DNA of 64,000 nucleotides from Azotobacter beijerinckii. Lineage in GTDB: Bacteria > Pseudomonadota > Gammaproteobacteria > Pseudomonadales > Pseudomonadaceae. The DNA lies in NCBI RefSeq assembly GCF_900110885.1, contig NZ_FOFJ01000013.1:1-64000 (forward strand), written 5' to 3'. Positions 61,157 to 64,000 of this stretch are shown piece after piece. The notes below the pieces were generated by a model. That model saw nothing but the letters and a program-made list of their open reading frames with translations. It made no database searches and was not told the DNA's origin. The position numbers and the translations under genes were made by a program. The first letter of the stretch is position 1. Every line of letters begins with the position of its first letter.

Positions 61157-61567
61157 GGCGGGCGACGAAGCTTCCGGGTGCCGGGCGTTGGAAAGGCCGC
61201 GCCGACAGAACGGGCGCCGGCGAAGGCGAGCGGCATTCTAGCAGGACGAGGCGAACGACCGTGCGGCCCTGCCCACCGCACGCCCCCGCCGCCGCAGGAA
61301 CCGCCGCCAGTGAAGTACATACCCTTGAAGGTCTTAAAGTAGGTGTCGGCGAAGCGGTCATGGTCGCCGTACAGGCTGAGTGCCCGGCCCAGCCAAGAGT
61401 CGATGATCACCACGGATCGATGGCAATGGCGCCCGACTGGGGCTGATCAGGCGCTGCTCGGGTGGAGCATCGCCCCTCCCAGATGATCGCCACACGCGTC
61501 GAAGCGACACTGCCGCAGCGGGTCGGCGCGAATCCGATCCATGTAAGGCAGCCGCCGTCGCGCCGAC
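61157..61567. other. Gap between argR and CitE-like gene, with possible gene fragment
   Basis: A minus-strand frame from a GTG at 61413 reads [20 protein letters not shown], then a Gly/Cys-rich turn (GGGSCGGGG), before losing protein character near 61310. Wobble positions are G/C-rich over the first 35 codons, so this may be the relic or exon-like tail of a lost gene. I recognise no family. The rest of the interval shows nothing clear. Confidence 0.3.
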
Positions 61568-62395
61568 TCAGGCCAGCGCCTGCCCGGCACGCTCGAGCAG
61601 GCGCTGGGCACGCCCCACCACCGGCGCATCGATCATCTGTCCGTCGACCACGAACACCCCCTCGCCGGAAGCCGCCCCCGCCATCACTCGCCGCGCCCAG
61701 GCCAGTTCCTCGGCGGAGGGCATGAAGGCCTCGTGGACCACCGCGACCTGACCCGGATGGATGCACAGCAGGCCGCCGAACCCCATGTCGCAGGCCATCC
61801 GTGCGCGCCGGGCCAGCCCCACCGAGTCTTGGATGGCCGGGAAGATGGTCTCCAGCGGCGGCGCCAGGCGGGCGGTGCGCGACTGCAGCAGCAGTGCGTA
61901 GCGCACCTGATCCATGATCCGTTCGCCAGCCTCGCTGCCGGCGGCCAACCCCAGATCCAGCCCCAGATCGAGGCCGCCGTAGGTCAGCCGCTCGACGCCC
62001 GGGACGCGGGCGATCGCCGACAGGGCGTGCAGCCCTGTAGCAGTCTCGACGGCCGGCCACACAGGCTTGCCGGCCGCCGCCACCAGGCTGACCTGTACCG
62101 CGCTCTCCACCTTGGGCAGCACCACGCCGAGAATGCCCGGCTGGCGGCGGCACAGCTCCAGGTCCGCGGCCTGCTCGGGGTGGACCGAAGCATTGATGCG
62201 CACCAGCAGACGAGCCTGCGGGTGGTCGGTCAGAAAGGCGTCCAGATTGGCGCGCGCCTCGACCTTGAGGCCTTCCTCGACGGCATCCTCGAGATCGACG
62301 ATGACCGCGTCGGCGCCACTGGCCAGCGCCTTGGGAATACGCTCCGGGCGACTCGCCGGAACGAACAGGGCGGAACGGATGGGGGCTGGATGCAT
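61568..62395 (-). CDS. HpcH/HpaI (CitE-like) aldolase/lyase
   Basis: A 275-residue CitE-like enzyme: SALFVPASRPERIPKALASGADAVIVDLEDAV start, RINA substrate/metal motif, VLPKVESAVQV (metal-binding Glu), GLDLGLDLG, GFGGLLCIHPGQVAVVHEAF. Stand-alone CitE-like proteins cleave CoA thioesters such as malyl- or citramalyl-CoA; without citDF partners citrate lyase is unlikely. The ATG at 62395 has a weak ribosome site. It lies downstream of the phhR remnant and its terminator. Confidence 0.82.
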   Translation of the reverse strand: MHPAPIRSALFVPASRPERIPKALASGADAVIVDLEDAVEEGLKVEARANLDAFLTDHPQARLLVRINASVHPEQAADLELCRRQPGILGVVLPKVESAVQVSLVAAAGKPVWPAVETATGLHALSAIARVPGVERLTYGGLDLGLDLGLAAGSEAGERIMDQVRYALLLQSRTARLAPPLETIFPAIQDSVGLARRARMACDMGFGGLLCIHPGQVAVVHEAFMPSAEELAWARRVMAGAASGEGVFVVDGQMIDAPVVGRAQRLLERAGQALA

Positions 62396-62576
62396 GGAGG
62401 TCTCTCGCTTGTTCTCGTTATGGGAAATGCATGATGCCCGAAGCCGGGATCGCACCGGACGATCAAAGCGCGCCACCCCGCGCATCGCAAGCGCGGATGC
62501 GAGATATCGGCACAAACGGGCAAAGACGAAGGAAAGCGAAGAGGTGAAGCGAAACGGCGGGAGCGGGCAAAAAAAG

Positions 62577-62595
62577 GGCGACCCGAGGTCGCCCG
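62577..62595 (-). terminator. Terminator downstream of the phhR remnant
   Basis: GGGCGACC / GGTCGCCC with a three-base loop, followed on the minus strand by seven T residues. It would end minus-strand transcripts coming from the phhR position, supporting the view that a gene once stood there. Confidence 0.85.
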
Positions 62596-62661
62596 CCCAT
62601 CATTCCACTAGGAATGCAAACAAAACACTTGGATCGAATCTCCCGATCCAGGACGTCTTCT

Positions 62662-62787
62662 TTATACCCGACGGGAACGGCGGCCAGCATTGCACCAAGG
62701 TCTAACGGGCCCGCCCTGCTCCCGCCCCAGCCCATGCTGGCGCAGCTTGTTGGCGATGGTGGTGTCCGATTGTGAGACGTTCCTTAC
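62662..62787 (-). pseudogene. phhR: C-terminal remnant of phhR (TyrR-type regulator)
   Basis: The minus-strand frame ending at 62662 contains NVSQSDTTIANKLRQHGLG, matching the recognition helix of PhhR/TyrR (family pattern LGVSHTTIANKLRxxG). Nothing upstream of about 62787 resembles the receptor or AAA+ parts, because that DNA is the phhA promoter region. In Pseudomonas phhR lies divergent to phhA at this place. So most of the gene has been deleted here, leaving the tail and terminator. Confidence 0.65.
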
Positions 62788-62904
62788 CGGACGAGGTACG
62801 CGACCTGCACCACGGCATGCCGTTTCCGCCAGGCAGATCCGCCCCATTCGCGCTATGCCTATATAAGAAGATAAGCGGTGCGCAGCAGCGCAGGAGGCAC
62901 CGAG

Positions 62905-63690
62905 ATGACCGCGACGCCCTATGTGGCCCGGCAACCGGACGAGCGGGGCCTGATCCCGTATTCCGAAGCCGAGCACGCCGTCTGGCAGACGCTGATCGCA
63001 CGCCAATTGGCCGTGGTGGAGGGACGCGCCTGCCAGGAATACCTGGACGGCATCCAGCGGCTCGCCCTGCCGCACGAACGCATCCCCCAGCTCGGCGAGA
63101 TCAACCGCGTGCTCGAAGCCGCCACCGGCTGGCGGGTAGCGCGGGTGCCGGCGCTGATCCCCTTCCAGACCTTCTTCGAGCTGCTCGCCGACCGACAGTT
63201 TCCGGTGGCCACCTTCATCCGCCGGCCGGAGGAACTCGACTACCTGCAGGAGCCGGACATCTTCCACGAGCTGTTCGGCCACTGCCCCATGCTGACCGAC
63301 CCCTGGTTCGCCGCCTTCACCCACGCCTACGGCCGGCTGGGGCTGGCGGCCAGCAAGGAAGAGCGCGTCTACCTGGCGCGGCTCTACTGGATGACCGTGG
63401 AGTTCGGCCTGGTCGACACCCCGGCGGGCCGGCGCATCTACGGCGGCGGCATCCTCTCCTCGCCGAAGGAAACCCTCTACTGCCTGTCCGCGGCGCCGGA
63501 ACACCTGCCCTTCGACCCGATCGAGGCGATGCGCACGCCGTACCGCATCGACATCCTGCAGCCGCTCTACTTCGTGCTGCCGGACCTGCGGCGGCTGTTC
63601 GAGCTGGCCAACCAGGACATCATGGCGCTGGTGCGCCAAGCCATGCGTCTCGGCCTGCATCCGCCGAAGTTTCCGCCGAAGGCGGCCTGA
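62905..63690 (+). CDS. phhA: Phenylalanine 4-hydroxylase
   Basis: A 261-residue non-haem iron enzyme converting phenylalanine to tyrosine with tetrahydropterin. The iron ligands are visible in DIFHELFGHCPML (two His) and WMTVEFGLV (Glu); GGGILSSPKET lies in the active-site loop. AGGAGG stands seven bases before ATG. The 3' gene phhB recycles the pterin cofactor. A sigma-70 promoter must lie in the short gap with the phhR remnant. Confidence 0.95.
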   Translation: MTATPYVARQPDERGLIPYSEAEHAVWQTLIARQLAVVEGRACQEYLDGIQRLALPHERIPQLGEINRVLEAATGWRVARVPALIPFQTFFELLADRQFPVATFIRRPEELDYLQEPDIFHELFGHCPMLTDPWFAAFTHAYGRLGLAASKEERVYLARLYWMTVEFGLVDTPAGRRIYGGGILSSPKETLYCLSAAPEHLPFDPIEAMRTPYRIDILQPLYFVLPDLRRLFELANQDIMALVRQAMRLGLHPPKFPPKAA

Positions 63691-63708
63691 GCGCCGACAG
63701 CAGACGCA

Positions 63709-63740
63709 GGGCGGAAAACCCGTGCAGCGGTTTTCCGCCC
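63709..63740 (+). promoter_or_regulatory. Hairpin between phhA and phhB
   Basis: A perfect 12-base stem GGGCGGAAAACC / GGTTTTCCGCCC with an eight-base loop lies between the two genes, 35 bases before the phhB start. Without a T run it is likelier an mRNA-processing or stability element than a full terminator. It could set the phhA to phhB ratio. Confidence 0.6.
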
Positions 63741-63774
63741 GAACCCTACCTCGACCTTGCACCGGAGCCTGCCC

Positions 63775-64000
63775 ATGACCGCCCTCTCCCAAGCCCACTG
63801 CGAAGCCTGCCGCGCCGACGCACCGAAAGTCTCGGAAGCAGAACTCGCCGAGCTGATCGGACAGATCCCCGACTGGAACGTGGAAAACCGCGACGGCATC
63901 CTGCAGTTGGAGAAAGTCTTCCCGTTCAGGAACTTCGCCCAGGCCCTGGCCTTCACCAACGCGGTCGGCGCGCTCGCCGAGGCCGAGGGTCATCACCCGG
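63775..64000 (+). CDS. phhB: Pterin-4a-carbinolamine dehydratase (partial at window end)
   Basis: The first 75 codons of Phh[71 protein letters not shown]. The PDW and EGHHP segments are the family active-site region. It regenerates the pterin cofactor for PhhA. The gene continues beyond the window; CGGAG lies before the ATG. Confidence 0.9.
   Translation, partial: MTALSQAHCEACRADAPKVSEAELAELIGQIPDWNVENRDGILQLEKVFPFRNFAQALAFTNAVGALAEAEGHHP

Overview
This is a GC-rich (by eye well over 60 percent G+C) chromosomal segment from a gammaproteobacterium of the Pseudomonas/Azotobacter group. Several blocks match Pseudomonas gene order: aruC-aruF-aruG-aruB, then alaS-lysC-csrA with tRNA-Ser and tRNA-Arg; colR-colS-methyltransferase-InaA/WapQ kinase; hptB-hsbR-hsbA; fleQ; amrZ; phhA-phhB. 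A degenerate FleQ, a DabA/DabB/SulP inorganic-carbon cluster and AmrZ together point to an Azotobacter-like organism. The species is an inference, not something read directly.

Layout. 0-0.8 kb: scraps of two insertion-sequence families. 0.9-5 kb: PhnA/YjdM, a DUF2076 protein, an orphan AAA ATPase and a group II truncated haemoglobin. 5-14 kb (minus strand): a SNF2 helicase, a DctB/DctD-type two-component system and an MHS-family 2-oxoglutarate/dicarboxylate permease. The permease has its own sigma-54 promoter and paired upstream activator palindromes. 14-16.2 kb: small stress genes (YajD, UspA, DUF2789, cold-shock protein). 16.2-19.1 kb: an overlapping glycosyltransferase/deacetylase/UPF0104 cassette. 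19.5-25.6 kb: dabA-dabB-sulP, a predicted energy-coupled CO2/bicarbonate uptake system. 26-36.6 kb: envelope genes (retropepsin-like protease, GT2, LAB_N, GT39, PAP2, LTA-synthase-like enzyme) next to ColRS and its two customary companions. 36.7-39.7 kb: Hsp20 with a ROSE-like leader, DusC, thioesterase, Eda. 39.3-43.3 kb: fleQ-hsbA-hsbR-hptB in one direction, a regulatory block for motility and biofilm. 43.6-49.7 kb: DUF2064, a glutamine-synthetase-like ligase, YqaA, tRNA-Arg(CCU), AmrZ, MgtE, a DUF4124 protein. 49.8-54.6 kb: three tRNAs, CsrA, LysC, AlaS. 54.9-61.2 kb: an arginine succinyltransferase (aru/ast) operon without aruD or aruE, and its regulator ArgR. 61.6-64 kb: a CitE-like lyase, the 3' remnant of phhR, then phhA and the start of phhB.

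A theme of the window is decay inside otherwise conserved Pseudomonas loci. FleQ has lost the threonine of its GAFTGA loop and a predicted arginine finger. phhR is reduced to its helix-turn-helix tail. aruD and aruE are absent from the aru operon. The best functional leads are the altered FleQ beside the Hsb switch and AmrZ, the DAB/SulP carbon-uptake operon, and the sigma-54 control region of the permease. Coordinates of starts were chosen from ribosome-binding sites and family N-termini. Nothing here was checked by database search.
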